Made by a program: the position numbers and the translations under genes
Origin: Paenarthrobacter sp.
GTDB lineage: Bacteria > Actinomycetota > Actinomycetes > Actinomycetales > Micrococcaceae
NCBI GenBank assembly: GCA_031179305.1
Contig: JAPSHX010000006.1
Span: 100,914-162,807, forward strand
Length of the DNA stretch: 61,894 nt
Direction: 5' to 3'
The notes under the pieces: model-generated
Told to the model about the DNA's origin: nothing
Seen by the model: only the letters and a program-made list of their open reading frames with translations
Databases searched by the model: none
Shown here: in pieces, positions 40,595 through 49,052 of the stretch
Position numbering within the stretch: the stretch's first letter is position 1
How the letters are laid out: every line of letters begins with the position of its first letter

Positions 40595-41285
40595 TACGAC
40601 CCAAAAGAAGCGCGGTGTTCTTTTCGATGTTGATGGAACGCTGATCGATTCCAGCTACTTCCACGCCATGGCTTGGTGGCAGGCGTTCCGGCGCGAAGGG
40701 TTGGACATTGAGATGTCCGCCATTCATCGTCGAGTAGGCATGGGCGGCGACCGGCTCATCCAGAGCCTGGTTCCGGACTGCCCTGAGGATATGCAGGAAG
40801 ATCTGAAGTCCGCGCATGGTGCGGTGTTCTCCACGTTTTGGCCGACTCTGCGTACCTTCGATTCGGTTCGGGACCTTCTGGCTGCGTGCTCCGACGCCGG
40901 CTTGGCGGTGGGCTTGGCGTCCTCGGCGCAGGAGCGCGACCTGGAAGTGAGCAGGCACCTCCTGGACGCCGCGTCGTCCATTGATGCGTGGACCAGCTCC
41001 AACGACGCCAAGGAAAGCAAGCCCGCTCCGGACATCCTTGAGGCGTGCTTGGAGAAGCTCGGGCTTAGCCCCGAGGACGTGGTGTTTGTTGGCGACGCGG
41101 TATGGGATGTGAAGGCCGGCGGCGCGATCGGCGTTCCCGTCATCGCACTCACCTGCGGTGGAATCAGTGAAGCCGAACTGCGGGACGCCGGTGCCGCGGA
41201 AGTCTATGACAATCCGCGGCACCTGCTGGAGCACCTGGAGACCAGCCTGATCGGCAAGTTGATGTCTGGTTCACGGGACGCCTAG
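40584..41285 (+). CDS. HAD-superfamily phosphatase
   Basis: A 233-residue HAD hydrolase. The nucleophile motif is FDVDGTLIDSS (Asp and the +2 Asp), motif 2 is near GLASSAQERD, motif 3 includes the lysine in AKESKPAPDIL, and motif 4 is FVGDAVWDVKAG. A helical cap between motifs 1 and 2 fits the beta-phosphoglucomutase / phosphoglycolate phosphatase subclass. The substrate is unknown. It overlaps the DUF1508 gene by 11 bases, with ATG 40584. Confidence 0.88.
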   Translation: MAADTTQKKRGVLFDVDGTLIDSSYFHAMAWWQAFRREGLDIEMSAIHRRVGMGGDRLIQSLVPDCPEDMQEDLKSAHGAVFSTFWPTLRTFDSVRDLLAACSDAGLAVGLASSAQERDLEVSRHLLDAASSIDAWTSSNDAKESKPAPDILEACLEKLGLSPEDVVFVGDAVWDVKAGGAIGVPVIALTCGGISEAELRDAGAAEVYDNPRHLLEHLETSLIGKLMSGSRDA

Positions 41286-41303
41286 TAGCGGTTGCCTGCG
41301 CGT

Positions 41304-41687
41304 CTATCGCGGCTCGTCGCTAATTCCTTTGTCTCGCCCGCGCCGGTTCCGCAGGGTCCAAATGATCAACGCGATGATGATCACCGCCGCAACGCCCGCC
41401 AGAATCCAAGGAACGACGTCGGTGCGGGTCTGCTCCTGCTGTTCGGTCTCGCTGGTGCCAGGGTTGGCGGGGCCGGTGCCGGCGGGATTCGAGACGTCCG
41501 TGGTCGGCTCCGCGGTGGGCGTCGCCGTGGATGGCCCTGAGGGGTTGCTGGGTTCCGGCGAGGGGGTGGTGGTGGCAGCTACGCTGCCCTGCACACCGAC
41601 TGCTGCGTTGGCTGCAACGGCAGTGGAAAGCATGGACCCGGCGAAAAGGGTCAAAGCAAGGGTGGTCATGGCTAATCTGCGAAGCAT
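41304..41687 (-). CDS. Exported single-pass membrane protein, 127 aa
   Basis: A signal peptide (about residues 1-28, MLRRLAMTTLALTLFAG...AVAANA) is followed by a low-complexity Pro/Thr/Ser/Glu linker (about 35-90). A C-terminal membrane segment, VVPWILAGVAAVIIIALIIW, and a basic RNRRGRDK tail complete it. It should be anchored in the cytoplasmic membrane with the linker outside. AGGAGG precedes ATG 41687 at good spacing. Function is unknown. A copy of the shared palindrome lies 35 bases upstream. Confidence 0.72.
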   Translation of the reverse strand: MLRRLAMTTLALTLFAGSMLSTAVAANAAVGVQGSVAATTTPSPEPSNPSGPSTATPTAEPTTDVSNPAGTGPANPGTSETEQQEQTRTDVVPWILAGVAAVIIIALIIWTLRNRRGRDKGISDEPR

Positions 41688-41721
41688 CGTTCCTCCTGGG
41701 TTACTAGCATGATTCCTCATA

Positions 41722-41739
41722 TAGTAAGCATACTGACTA
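41722..41739. promoter_or_regulatory. Shared palindromic operator, copy C
   Basis: TAGTAAGCATACTGACTA differs from the perfect copy at 37100 in two of 18 positions. It lies 35 bases before the start of the exported membrane protein on the minus strand, so it can overlap that promoter. Confidence 0.65.
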
Positions 41740-41772
41740 AGCCCCGGCTGTGGATGCTTTTTAGCGGGCGCC

Positions 41773-42384
41773 TTAGCGCGTGAGCTTGGCGGAATCCGGT
41801 TCCTGGTCGCCGATGTGGCCCGGCGCGTTGGCAGCGAGGACGCGCTGGACGAACGCACTGTACTCCTCCATGTAGTGCCGCAACAGCCCGGCGGTTCCTT
41901 CGTCCTTAACTGAACCGTCGTCGTCGTACGCGTCTGCGACGAAGCGGATATAGGCCTCAGGTGCGTTCAGTTGCGGCGCGTCCAGGAAGCTCAAAACGCT
42001 GCGCATGGACGACTGCATCACCGCTGTCCCGATACCGCCAGGCGATGCGCCGATGATCCCGGTGGGCTTGCGCGCGAACGAGTTGCTGCCCCACGGGCGC
42101 GAACCCCAGTCGATGGCGTTCTTCAACGCGCCTGGAATGGAGCGGTTGTACTCGGGGGAGACGAAAAGGATGCCGTCCGACGCGGCGATGGCATCCTTCA
42201 ATTCCCGGCCTGCCGGCGGAAAGTCAGCGTCGTAGTCCGAGCTGTACAGAGGGAGGTCCTTGATGGCGATTTCATGGAACTCGAGTTCCGGCGGAGCGAC
42301 GCTGATGAGGGCCTTGGAGAGGACCCGATTGATGGAATTGCTTGCCAGGCTTCCGACGAAATAACCGATTTTGAACGTGTCCAT
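41773..42384 (-). CDS. NADPH-dependent FMN reductase (flavodoxin-like)
   Basis: A 203-residue flavodoxin-fold reductase of the NADPH-dependent FMN reductase group. The FMN site is visible as GSLASNSINRVLSKAL (phosphate loop) and ILFVSPEYNRSIPGALKNAIDWGSRP, with IIGASPGGIGTAVMQSSMRSVL following. Such enzymes reduce quinones, azo dyes or supply reduced FMN. It is monocistronic, with AAGGAAAG before ATG 42384. Confidence 0.9.
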   Translation of the reverse strand: MDTFKIGYFVGSLASNSINRVLSKALISVAPPELEFHEIAIKDLPLYSSDYDADFPPAGRELKDAIAASDGILFVSPEYNRSIPGALKNAIDWGSRPWGSNSFARKPTGIIGASPGGIGTAVMQSSMRSVLSFLDAPQLNAPEAYIRFVADAYDDDGSVKDEGTAGLLRHYMEEYSAFVQRVLAANAPGHIGDQEPDSAKLTR

Positions 42385-42570
42385 AGCGGCTTTCCTTTCC
42401 GACGGCGCGGCCGGAACCGGCTCGTCGACGGTGTGGTGGCTGGTTGCCCCCAGCTTCCACCGACCCTAGTTGACTTATGCACATAGCGCAGCCCCTACTC
42501 CCGCAGGGACCCTTGCGGTCATAGACTCATGCCAACTGAGTTCTGGAGAGTTCCGGAAGAGGGGTGACGG

Positions 42571-43797
42571 GTGAGAGCAGGCATAGCGCGTGAGACGCTC
42601 GAAGGCGAGCGACGTGTTGCCGCAACGCCGGAAACGGTGAAGCAACTGGTGGCTTTGGGCCTTGAGGTCGAGATCGAGTCCGGCGCGGGGATGGCGTCCG
42701 GCCACAGCGACGACGACTACCGGGCGGCTGGTGCCGTTGTGGTGCAGTCATTGGTTCTCGGATCGCTGGATGTTTACTGCCACGTGCGTCCCATGGAACC
42801 GTCGACGGCGGGAGCTCTCCGCCGAGGTTCGGTCACCGTCGGTTTGGGGTCGCCGTCCTCGGAGTTGCCCACTGTGCGGGCGCTCGCCGCTGGAGGAATC
42901 ACCTCCTTTGCACTGGAACTGGTTCCGCGTATATCGCGCGCCCAGTCCATGGATGCGCTCACCTCGCAGGCCCTGGTGGCTGGCTATCGCTGCGTCCTCG
43001 AGGCGGCCATGCGGCTCCCACGGTTCTTCCCGCTTTATATGACGGCAGCAGGGACCATTCCGCCCGCCCGCGTCCTGGTGCTCGGCGCTGGAGTGGCTGG
43101 TTTGCAGGCGATCGGAACCGCCAAAAGGCTCGGTGCGCGGGTTTCCGCCAATGATATCCGCCCGGCCTCGGCCGACGAAGTGGCATCCATGGGAGGCACG
43201 TTTATCAAGCTGGACCTGGAAACCGCCGAGGCGTCCGGCGGATACGCGCGGGAACTCAGCGCAGACCGCGGCGCCATGCAGCGGGCCCTTTTGGCGCCAC
43301 ACGTGGCCCAAGCCGATGTCCTGATCACTACTGCCGCAGTACCCGGGAGGCGCGCGCCGCTCCTGGTAACCCGCGAGATGGTCCAAGGCATGCGCCCGGG
43401 ATCAGTGGTCGTGGACCTGGCAGCGGAATCCGGCGGGAACGTGGAGGGCAGCATCCCTGGCCAGGACATTCCCGTCCCTACCGGCAACGGTCAGGGTGTG
43501 GTGACACTGGTGGGAATCAAGGACCCTGCCTCGGCAATGCCCGCTGACGCCTCGCGCTTGTACGCCAAGAACGTGTCCAACCTGTTGGCGCTGATGACGC
43601 AGGACGGCGTTGTTGCTCCGGACTTTGAGGATGAAGTTGTTGCCGGCACGTGCCTCACCCACGACGGCGAGGTCCGGCACGCTCCAACTGCGGAAGCACT
43701 AACGGCGCTCGCAGGGGAGACAGCCCCCTTTGGTAGCGGGCAGGTCGGAAGTTCTCACACCGGAAGTTCCCACACCGGCAGCGAAGGAGTGCGCTGA
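42571..43797 (+). CDS. pntAA: NAD(P) transhydrogenase alpha subunit 1
   Basis: A 408-residue NAD(H)-binding component (dI) of proton-translocating transhydrogenase. It contains GIARETLEGERRVAATPETV at the N-terminus, VLVLGAGVAGLQAIGTAKRLGARV (Rossmann loop) and VVDLAAESGGNVEGS. GTG 42571 is the start, with GGAAGAGGGG just upstream. The C-terminus ends in an unusual small repeat, GSSHTGSSHTGSEG, coded by near-identical tandem 15-base units. The stop overlaps the pntAB start by one base (TGATG). The enzyme makes NADPH from NADH using the proton gradient. Confidence 0.93.
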   Translation: MRAGIARETLEGERRVAATPETVKQLVALGLEVEIESGAGMASGHSDDDYRAAGAVVVQSLVLGSLDVYCHVRPMEPSTAGALRRGSVTVGLGSPSSELPTVRALAAGGITSFALELVPRISRAQSMDALTSQALVAGYRCVLEAAMRLPRFFPLYMTAAGTIPPARVLVLGAGVAGLQAIGTAKRLGARVSANDIRPASADEVASMGGTFIKLDLETAEASGGYARELSADRGAMQRALLAPHVAQADVLITTAAVPGRRAPLLVTREMVQGMRPGSVVVDLAAESGGNVEGSIPGQDIPVPTGNGQGVVTLVGIKDPASAMPADASRLYAKNVSNLLALMTQDGVVAPDFEDEVVAGTCLTHDGEVRHAPTAEALTALAGETAPFGSGQVGSSHTGSSHTGSEGVR

Positions 43798-44162
43798 TGG
43801 ACGGCATGAGCCTGCTAACGATCACGGTCTTGGCGGTGTTCGTGGGCTTTGAGGTGGTTTCCAAGGTCTCGAGCACTCTGCACACGCCGCTTATGTCAGG
43901 GGCCAACGCCATCCACGGCATCATCCTGGTGGGCGCCATCATCGTGGCCGGCCAAGCCGCCGACCCGTTGGTGTTGGCGGTCGCCCTGCTGGCTGTCGTC
44001 CTTGCCACAATTAACCTCGTGGGCGGGTTCGTGGTGACCGACCGGATGCTGGAAATGTTCCGCGGACGGCAACGGCCGCCGTCGAACGCTGGCTCGGGAG
44101 TTCCAGGCAGTCCGGGAGATTCCGGCGCCGTGGAGACGGCCCATAAGGAGCGTCGGCAGTGA
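43797..44162 (+). CDS. pntAB: NAD(P) transhydrogenase alpha subunit 2
   Basis: A 121-residue membrane component with three hydrophobic segments; GFEVVSKVSSTLHTPLMSGANAIHGIILVGAI is the signature of the transhydrogenase 4-TM domain. The split of PntA into two chains is usual in actinobacteria. It overlaps pntAA by one base and pntB by four (GTGA), so all three are translated together. A Gly/Ser/Pro-rich tail ends the protein. Confidence 0.93.
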   Translation: MDGMSLLTITVLAVFVGFEVVSKVSSTLHTPLMSGANAIHGIILVGAIIVAGQAADPLVLAVALLAVVLATINLVGGFVVTDRMLEMFRGRQRPPSNAGSGVPGSPGDSGAVETAHKERRQ

Positions 44163-45532
44163 CGCTTCTCAATCCCACCTGGACGGCGCTCCTGTACCTC
44201 GCCGCCGCTGCCTGTTTCATCCTTGCCCTGAAGGGACTGAATTCGCCAAAGACTGCGCGGCGCGGCAACCTGATCGGAGCATTTGGCGCCCTGCTGGCTG
44301 TAGTGACAGTGTTTGTCTCGGTCAAGCTGGACAACATTCCATGGATTCTTGGGGCCATAGCTGTGGGCTCGGGTGTTGCTGCGCCTGTGGCCCGTCGCGT
44401 GCAAATGACTCAGATGCCGCAACTCGTCGCCCTCTTCAATGGTGTGGGTGGTGGGGCTGCGGCGCTTGTCGCTTTGCTGGAACTCTCTCACGCGGATGAT
44501 CCGTGGGTTCGATTGGCAATCGTCTTCACATTGCTGGTGGGTGCAGGGTCCTTCGCTGGCTCCGGTGTCACTTTCGCCAAACTTCAGGGGCTCATGACCA
44601 CCCGTCCGGTGACGTTCCCTGGCCTGCCCGCGCTCATGGCCGTGGTGCTGCTGGCCGCCGCCGGGGCCGGCACCGTGGTGATCCTGAACGGCTCGTTGGT
44701 GTTGGCGCTGGTCCTGCTGATTTTGGGGCTGGTTGCAGGAGTCCTGTTGGTGCTCCCGGTGGGTGGTGCTGATGTGCCGATTGTCATTTCGCTCCTGAAC
44801 GCCTTCACTGGGCTGGCTGTAGCGGCGTCTGGGCTGGTGCTGGGCAATGTCCTCCTCGTGGTTGCGGGGACGCTGGTGGGAGCTTCCGGTACCATCCTTA
44901 CCCGCGCCATGGCTGCCGCTATGGGACGCAGTGTTGCAGGCATCATGTTCGGCGCCTTCAAGGGTGGATCCACGGCTGGATCCACGGCCGTGAGTGAAAG
45001 GCCCGTGCGTTCCTCCAGTGCGGAGGACGTTGCTGTACTGCTCGGTTATGCGCAGCGGGTGATCATCGTCCCGGGATACGGCCTTGCGGTGGCCCAGGGG
45101 CAGCACACCGCCGCGGAGCTTGCCCTAGCCCTGGAAGCAAGGGGGATTGAAGTGGACTTCGCCATCCATCCCGTGGCCGGGCGCATGCCCGGCCACATGA
45201 ACGTGCTGCTTGCGGAGGCAAATGTACCGTACGAGTCATTGAAGGAAATGAGTGACATCAACTCAGAGTTCAGGACCACCGATGTCGCTCTGGTAGTGGG
45301 TGCCAACGATGTTGTGAATCCCGCCGCAAAGACCACGTCGGGATCACCGATCTACGGAATGCCTATCCTGGAGGTGGCCGACGCCCGCCAGGTGGTGTTC
45401 CTTAAACGTTCCATGCGTCCCGGGTTTGCAGGGATTGAAAACGAACTATTGTACGAACCGCAGACCACGCTCCTTTTCGGTGACGCCAAGGACTCGCTGA
45501 CCAAGGTTCTGGGGGCCGTTAAGGCGCTCTAG
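44159..45532 (+). CDS. pntB: NAD(P) transhydrogenase beta subunit
   Basis: A 457-residue subunit: the first 270 residues hold about nine membrane helices, and the last 180 form the NADP(H)-binding dIII domain (VIIVPGYGLAVAQGQHTAAELA, HPVAGRMPGHMNVLLAEANVPYE, VALVVGANDVVNPAAKT). It starts with GTG 44159. Together with PntAA and PntAB it makes the full proton-translocating transhydrogenase in the cytoplasmic membrane. Confidence 0.94.
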   Translation: MTLLNPTWTALLYLAAAACFILALKGLNSPKTARRGNLIGAFGALLAVVTVFVSVKLDNIPWILGAIAVGSGVAAPVARRVQMTQMPQLVALFNGVGGGAAALVALLELSHADDPWVRLAIVFTLLVGAGSFAGSGVTFAKLQGLMTTRPVTFPGLPALMAVVLLAAAGAGTVVILNGSLVLALVLLILGLVAGVLLVLPVGGADVPIVISLLNAFTGLAVAASGLVLGNVLLVVAGTLVGASGTILTRAMAAAMGRSVAGIMFGAFKGGSTAGSTAVSERPVRSSSAEDVAVLLGYAQRVIIVPGYGLAVAQGQHTAAELALALEARGIEVDFAIHPVAGRMPGHMNVLLAEANVPYESLKEMSDINSEFRTTDVALVVGANDVVNPAAKTTSGSPIYGMPILEVADARQVVFLKRSMRPGFAGIENELLYEPQTTLLFGDAKDSLTKVLGAVKAL

Positions 45533-45648
45533 GACTGACCACTTGGAAGCATCTTGCAGGGCCTTCCGGACGGTTCGGCGTGGTCCTATGCTGAAACCTA
45601 CGTGTTGCCCTACCCATGCCGAACCGCCACATCCAAGCGAGGTGCGCC

Positions 45649-45996
45649 ATGACCGTAAAACTCAACAAGAAGGCTTTTGACCACGCTAAGCATCTGATCC
45701 GCGACGGCAAGGTGGTCAAGGACGGCCGCGACGATTGGAGCGAGCACGCCCCATCCACGAAGGAGGAGAACACGTTTCTGGACAGGCATGGGCACGCTGA
45801 CTACTCCAAGTGGTTCCTGGGCGTGGACGACGAACACCCCGACGACCAGAAGGGCCACTACAAGTTCCCCATCGGCGACTTCAAGAAGATCCACCGCTGC
45901 GGTGTGATCTCCGCTGAAAGCCGGGCGGGCCAATACGACTACGACGACATTCGTGAGGCTTTGGGGAAGCTTCTCGAAAAGATTGACGAGGACTGA
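45649..45996 (+). CDS. Hypothetical protein, 115 aa, charged and soluble
   Basis: A polar protein (MTVKLNKKAFDHAKHLIRDGKVVKDGRDDWSEHAPSTKEEN...) ending in acidic helix GKLLEKIDED. The internal HGHADYSKWFLGVDDEHPDDQKGHYKFPIGDF looks conserved, and it resembles small stress-related or phage-derived (DUF6582-like) proteins, but I do not assign a function. ATG 45649 is preferred to the in-frame ATG 45616, which adds residues of low similarity character. It stands alone after the transhydrogenase operon. Confidence 0.65.
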   Translation: MTVKLNKKAFDHAKHLIRDGKVVKDGRDDWSEHAPSTKEENTFLDRHGHADYSKWFLGVDDEHPDDQKGHYKFPIGDFKKIHRCGVISAESRAGQYDYDDIREALGKLLEKIDED

Positions 45997-46041
45997 CTTT
46001 CCTGAGGTACCGCGTGCTGACCTGACGTTGCCGCGCTGCCC

Positions 46042-46932
46042 TCAGGTGGTGGATGGCTCGTGTGCAGGACTGTGCGCCAGGATTTCCGCGAGCTCCGCCA
46101 ACCTGTGCGCGCGTGCCGATTCTGCGGGAGAAAATGGCTCGCCGAATCGGGAAAAGACCAGCGGACCGTGCCACGCCGTCGGGATTTTGAGGACGTCAGG
46201 GGAAGGACCGAGAACTGCACCCGTGTGGGGTGCCGGGCGTTCCGGATCGAGCGGGACAACTTTGGCCGAAAGAAGCTCAGCGACGGCATGCGGAAGTTCC
46301 TCCGGGTTCCCGGCGATGCGGGTGGCGAGACTCAGGGCCTTGGTTTGGCCGTCGGCCATGGCCAAAGCAGTAGTGGGCCAAACGTGAGACTCATGCCCGC
46401 CGCCGTCGTGCAGTGCTTTCAGCAGTTCCTGTTCGGAGACGTCGCCCGGCGTGGAGAGAACGAACTCGTCCATCACCCTGTCGCCGGGGCCTGTGGGACT
46501 TGAACCCGTCCCGATCATCGGGTGGACGTGCAAGCTGAGGATGTTGGCGTCCATCTTGGCGAGGGCATGGGTAATTTTCTCCAAGGACCCTGGTTGGTTC
46601 ATCAGCACGGTCCGCGCCCGCCACAAGGCAGGTGCCAGCTGCAGTTTGTGCCGCTGGCGGAGAGCGGGGGCATGCAGCCAGCGCCTGAGCACTTTGGCGG
46701 CTGAGGGCTCGGCTACCCAGATGACCAGCACCGTGGCAGTGACCGCCAGAAGCAGGACCTTGGCTACGTAGGGCAAATTCGTTTCCACAACGGCCGCATG
46801 AACCAGCAGTTCGATGGGAAGCATCACCGCGATGTTCGCGACGGTAAGCCGGGCTTTGGGCGCTTCGGGCATCTGACCGCAGACGTCGCAGAGAAGATCC
46901 GCGGTGACGGGAGTGCTCGGATTGGGCTTCAT
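46042..46932 (-). CDS. ACT-domain membrane protein
   Basis: A 296-residue protein. Two hydrophobic segments (about residues 31-50 and 56-74) follow a short N-terminal region with DVCGQMP. A linker leads into an ACT domain from about residue 105 (RARTVLMNQPGSLEKITHALAKMDANILSLHVHPM), with a further regulatory region (HDGGGHESHVWPTTALAMADGQTKAL). ACT domains bind amino acids or other small ligands, so it is a candidate membrane sensor or regulator; no catalytic domain is seen. ATG 46932 starts it, and it is transcribed towards the transhydrogenase end. Confidence 0.75.
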   Translation of the reverse strand: MKPNPSTPVTADLLCDVCGQMPEAPKARLTVANIAVMLPIELLVHAAVVETNLPYVAKVLLLAVTATVLVIWVAEPSAAKVLRRWLHAPALRQRHKLQLAPALWRARTVLMNQPGSLEKITHALAKMDANILSLHVHPMIGTGSSPTGPGDRVMDEFVLSTPGDVSEQELLKALHDGGGHESHVWPTTALAMADGQTKALSLATRIAGNPEELPHAVAELLSAKVVPLDPERPAPHTGAVLGPSPDVLKIPTAWHGPLVFSRFGEPFSPAESARAHRLAELAEILAHSPAHEPSTT

Positions 46933-47009
46933 GATTTCATGCTGCCCCGCCCCTGTTTCGAGCCCGTTGCCTGCGCGTCACGTTCTGGGGACGGGCCTGT
47001 GAACGTACG

Positions 47010-47042
47010 AACCCGGCATCCTCGCGGTGAGGATGCCGGGTT
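47010..47042 (-). terminator. Perfect hairpin after mscL
   Basis: AACCCGGCATCCTC (47010-47023) and GAGGATGCCGGGTT (47029-47042) pair perfectly around GCGGT. It lies 44 bases beyond the mscL stop on the minus strand. It looks like the mscL terminator although no clear T-run follows. Confidence 0.65.
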
Positions 47043-47085
47043 CGGCTAAGCAACTGGGAGGCGCGCTCGCGGAGAGCGATCGGCC

Positions 47086-47538
47086 CTAGCGTGTGCGGCC
47101 GGAATCGAGGTCCGTGGTCTGGCCTGCGTTGCGATGGGCCGCTGCATCCTTGAGGAGATCCCGGATTTCGGCCAGCAGCGCAGTGTCTGCAGGGAGCGGC
47201 TCTTCCTCGGGTTCCTCCGTGGAGAGGCGGTTCTTGACCAGGGAATTGATCTTGTTCATGGGCGCCACGAAGATGAAATACACCACGGCGGCGGTGATCA
47301 CGAAGGTTACGAGCGCGGTGAGCACAGCACCGAAGTTGACGAACGTGGCGGGGTTGTTTTCCCAGATCTTGAAGCCGAGTCCGTCAGCGTTCATGCCACC
47401 GGCGGCGGCGATCACCGGGTTGATGATGTTGGTGGTGAAGGCAGCAACGAGGGCGGTGAACGCACTGCCAATGACGACGGCAATGGCCAACTCAATGACG
47501 TTGCCGCGAAGTATGAAGTCCTTGAAACCCTTAAGCAT
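47086..47538 (-). CDS. mscL: Large-conductance mechanosensitive channel
   Basis: A 150-residue MscL. The N-terminal amphipathic helix and first membrane helix are MLKGFKDFILRGNVIELAIAVVIGSAFTALV, the periplasmic loop includes NADGLGFKIWENNP, the second helix is FVITAAVVYFIFVAPMN and the C-terminal helix is ADTALLAEIRDLL. It forms a pore in the cytoplasmic membrane that releases solutes on osmotic downshock. ATG 47538 follows GGAGGAACATCC. Its C-terminal tail is longer than in Escherichia coli, as is usual in actinobacteria. Confidence 0.95.
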   Translation of the reverse strand: MLKGFKDFILRGNVIELAIAVVIGSAFTALVAAFTTNIINPVIAAAGGMNADGLGFKIWENNPATFVNFGAVLTALVTFVITAAVVYFIFVAPMNKINSLVKNRLSTEEPEEEPLPADTALLAEIRDLLKDAAAHRNAGQTTDLDSGRTR

Positions 47539-47627
47539 GGATGTTCCTCCGATTGGGTGCGGGTGGCTGCCTCAGCAGAGATCAAACTACCACTCCGAGG
47601 TTTCAGGGAGTTGTCACAGGGATGTGA

Positions 47628-47699
47628 GAGAGGGCTTGCTGGAAGGGCTCGGGAGGTGAGAGAGGGCCTGCTGGAAGGGCTAGGGATGTGGGAGAGGAT
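47628..47699. repeat. Short tandem repeat upstream of mscL
   Basis: A roughly 32-base unit containing GTGAGAGAGGG, (C/T)TGCTGGAAGGGCT is repeated twice, with a partial third start GTGGGAGAGG. It lies between mscL and the convergent end of the flavoprotein oxidase gene; no function is evident. Confidence 0.6.
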
Positions 47700-47730
47700 C
47701 CCGGCCCTCCCCGGTCAGGCAGCCAGTCAA

Positions 47731-49023
47731 TCAGGCGAAGAGCGACCTCGTGTGGTCGTTGAGGAACATTCCGCGGGGGTCGAATTCGCGCCTGACCTGA
47801 ATGAAGGTGTCCAGTTCCGGATAGAGGCGCTCCAGGCGGCTTCGGGTCATGAAGTGGATCTTTCCCCAGTGGGCTCGCGGCTCGAACTCCTGTAGAACGG
47901 CATCGGCGTCGCGGAAGAACTGCCAGTAGTCGGTTCCGGGTTCGGTGGTGAGTGTGATGACGGTGCTATCGCGTCCTTGGAACTGGGACATGTAGGCGTC
48001 GTCGGACTTCACCCAGCGGACCTCCACGGGGTACTTCTGCTCGGGGTACTTGCTGCGGATAAGGTCCTGGATAGCCTCGACGGCCACCAAACCGTCCTCG
48101 CTTCGGACGAAGTACTCGAGTTCATGGAATTGGGTGGTGAAACCGCCCGGGTAGATCCGGTAGGAACGGTCCAGCCGCGCACCTTCAACGCTGGAGATCT
48201 GGTTTTCGTCCTGGACCGAGGCAACGTTGTAACGCTTGGTGTAGCTGCGCCCTGCCATGCTGTGGTCCGGCGAGCCGGGGAGGTCCAGCAGTTCGCAGGA
48301 GTCGTCCTCAGGGCACCAGAGGAAAGAGTAGTGCCTATTGGAATCGATATCGACCTGCCACGTGGCGGTGGTTTCTGCCCAGGTAGGGTACGTGATCTGC
48401 TCCTGCAGGTAGTAGCTGTCCTCAACGGCCAACTCCACCTCCAGGAAGATCCCCAGCGTGCCCAAGGCAACCTGGGCGGCGCGGAGTTCCCGCAGCTGGC
48501 CCTCTCCGATCTCCACGATCTCGCCATAACCGTTGATCAGCTTTACCCAGCGCAGTTTGGAGGAGAAGCTGCCCAAGTCCTTGCCGGAACCGTGGGTGCT
48601 GGTGGCCAGCGCGCCTGCGATCTGCTGCTTGTCGATGTCACCCTGATTGCTGAGCGCCAGCCCCTTCTCCCACAATGCGTCCCCGAAAGCGTGGATGGTG
48701 GTGCCGGCCAAGGCCCGGGCGCGGCGCCCCAAGCGGTCAGTTCCAGTGATGGCCGAAAGGCCGGCCATGTCCATCAGGACGCCGCCGGTTTGAACCAAGG
48801 GTGACGACGAATGTCCTGAGCCGACTGCCCGAACAGGCAGGCCTTCCCGAATGGCGAAACGGACGGCGTCGAGCGCTTCTTGTTCGTTCCGGGGCCGCAC
48901 GGTAAAGGCGGGCGTCGCGCTCTGGTTTCCGCCCCAGTTGGTCCATGTGGAGTCCGTGGCAAAAGGGACGGGCGGGGTAGCGGCACCTGCCATGGAGGCA
49001 GGGCGGGAAACATTAGTGGTCAT
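47731..49023 (-). CDS. FAD-dependent aldonolactone/alditol oxidase family protein
   Basis: A 430-residue flavoprotein of the D-arabinono-1,4-lactone oxidase / L-gulonolactone oxidase family. The FAD_binding_4 domain has PVRAVGSGHSSSPLVQTGGVL, whose histidine is the covalent flavin attachment site in many relatives, and GALATSTHGSGKDLG. The C-terminal ALO domain ends with HWGKIHFMTRSRLERLYP and REFDPRGMFLNDHTRSLF. It should oxidise a sugar lactone or polyol with oxygen, but it is the last gene of an operon with a ureohydrolase and aldehyde dehydrogenase, so an alcohol from a guanidino or amino compound is another option. ATG 49023 is used; the extension to 49254 would overlap the dehydrogenase. 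Confidence 0.85.
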   Translation of the reverse strand: MTTNVSRPASMAGAATPPVPFATDSTWTNWGGNQSATPAFTVRPRNEQEALDAVRFAIREGLPVRAVGSGHSSSPLVQTGGVLMDMAGLSAITGTDRLGRRARALAGTTIHAFGDALWEKGLALSNQGDIDKQQIAGALATSTHGSGKDLGSFSSKLRWVKLINGYGEIVEIGEGQLRELRAAQVALGTLGIFLEVELAVEDSYYLQEQITYPTWAETTATWQVDIDSNRHYSFLWCPEDDSCELLDLPGSPDHSMAGRSYTKRYNVASVQDENQISSVEGARLDRSYRIYPGGFTTQFHELEYFVRSEDGLVAVEAIQDLIRSKYPEQKYPVEVRWVKSDDAYMSQFQGRDSTVITLTTEPGTDYWQFFRDADAVLQEFEPRAHWGKIHFMTRSRLERLYPELDTFIQVRREFDPRGMFLNDHTRSLFA

Positions 49024-49052
49024 GGCTAAAGCTCCGTTGCTTGTCTGAACGC

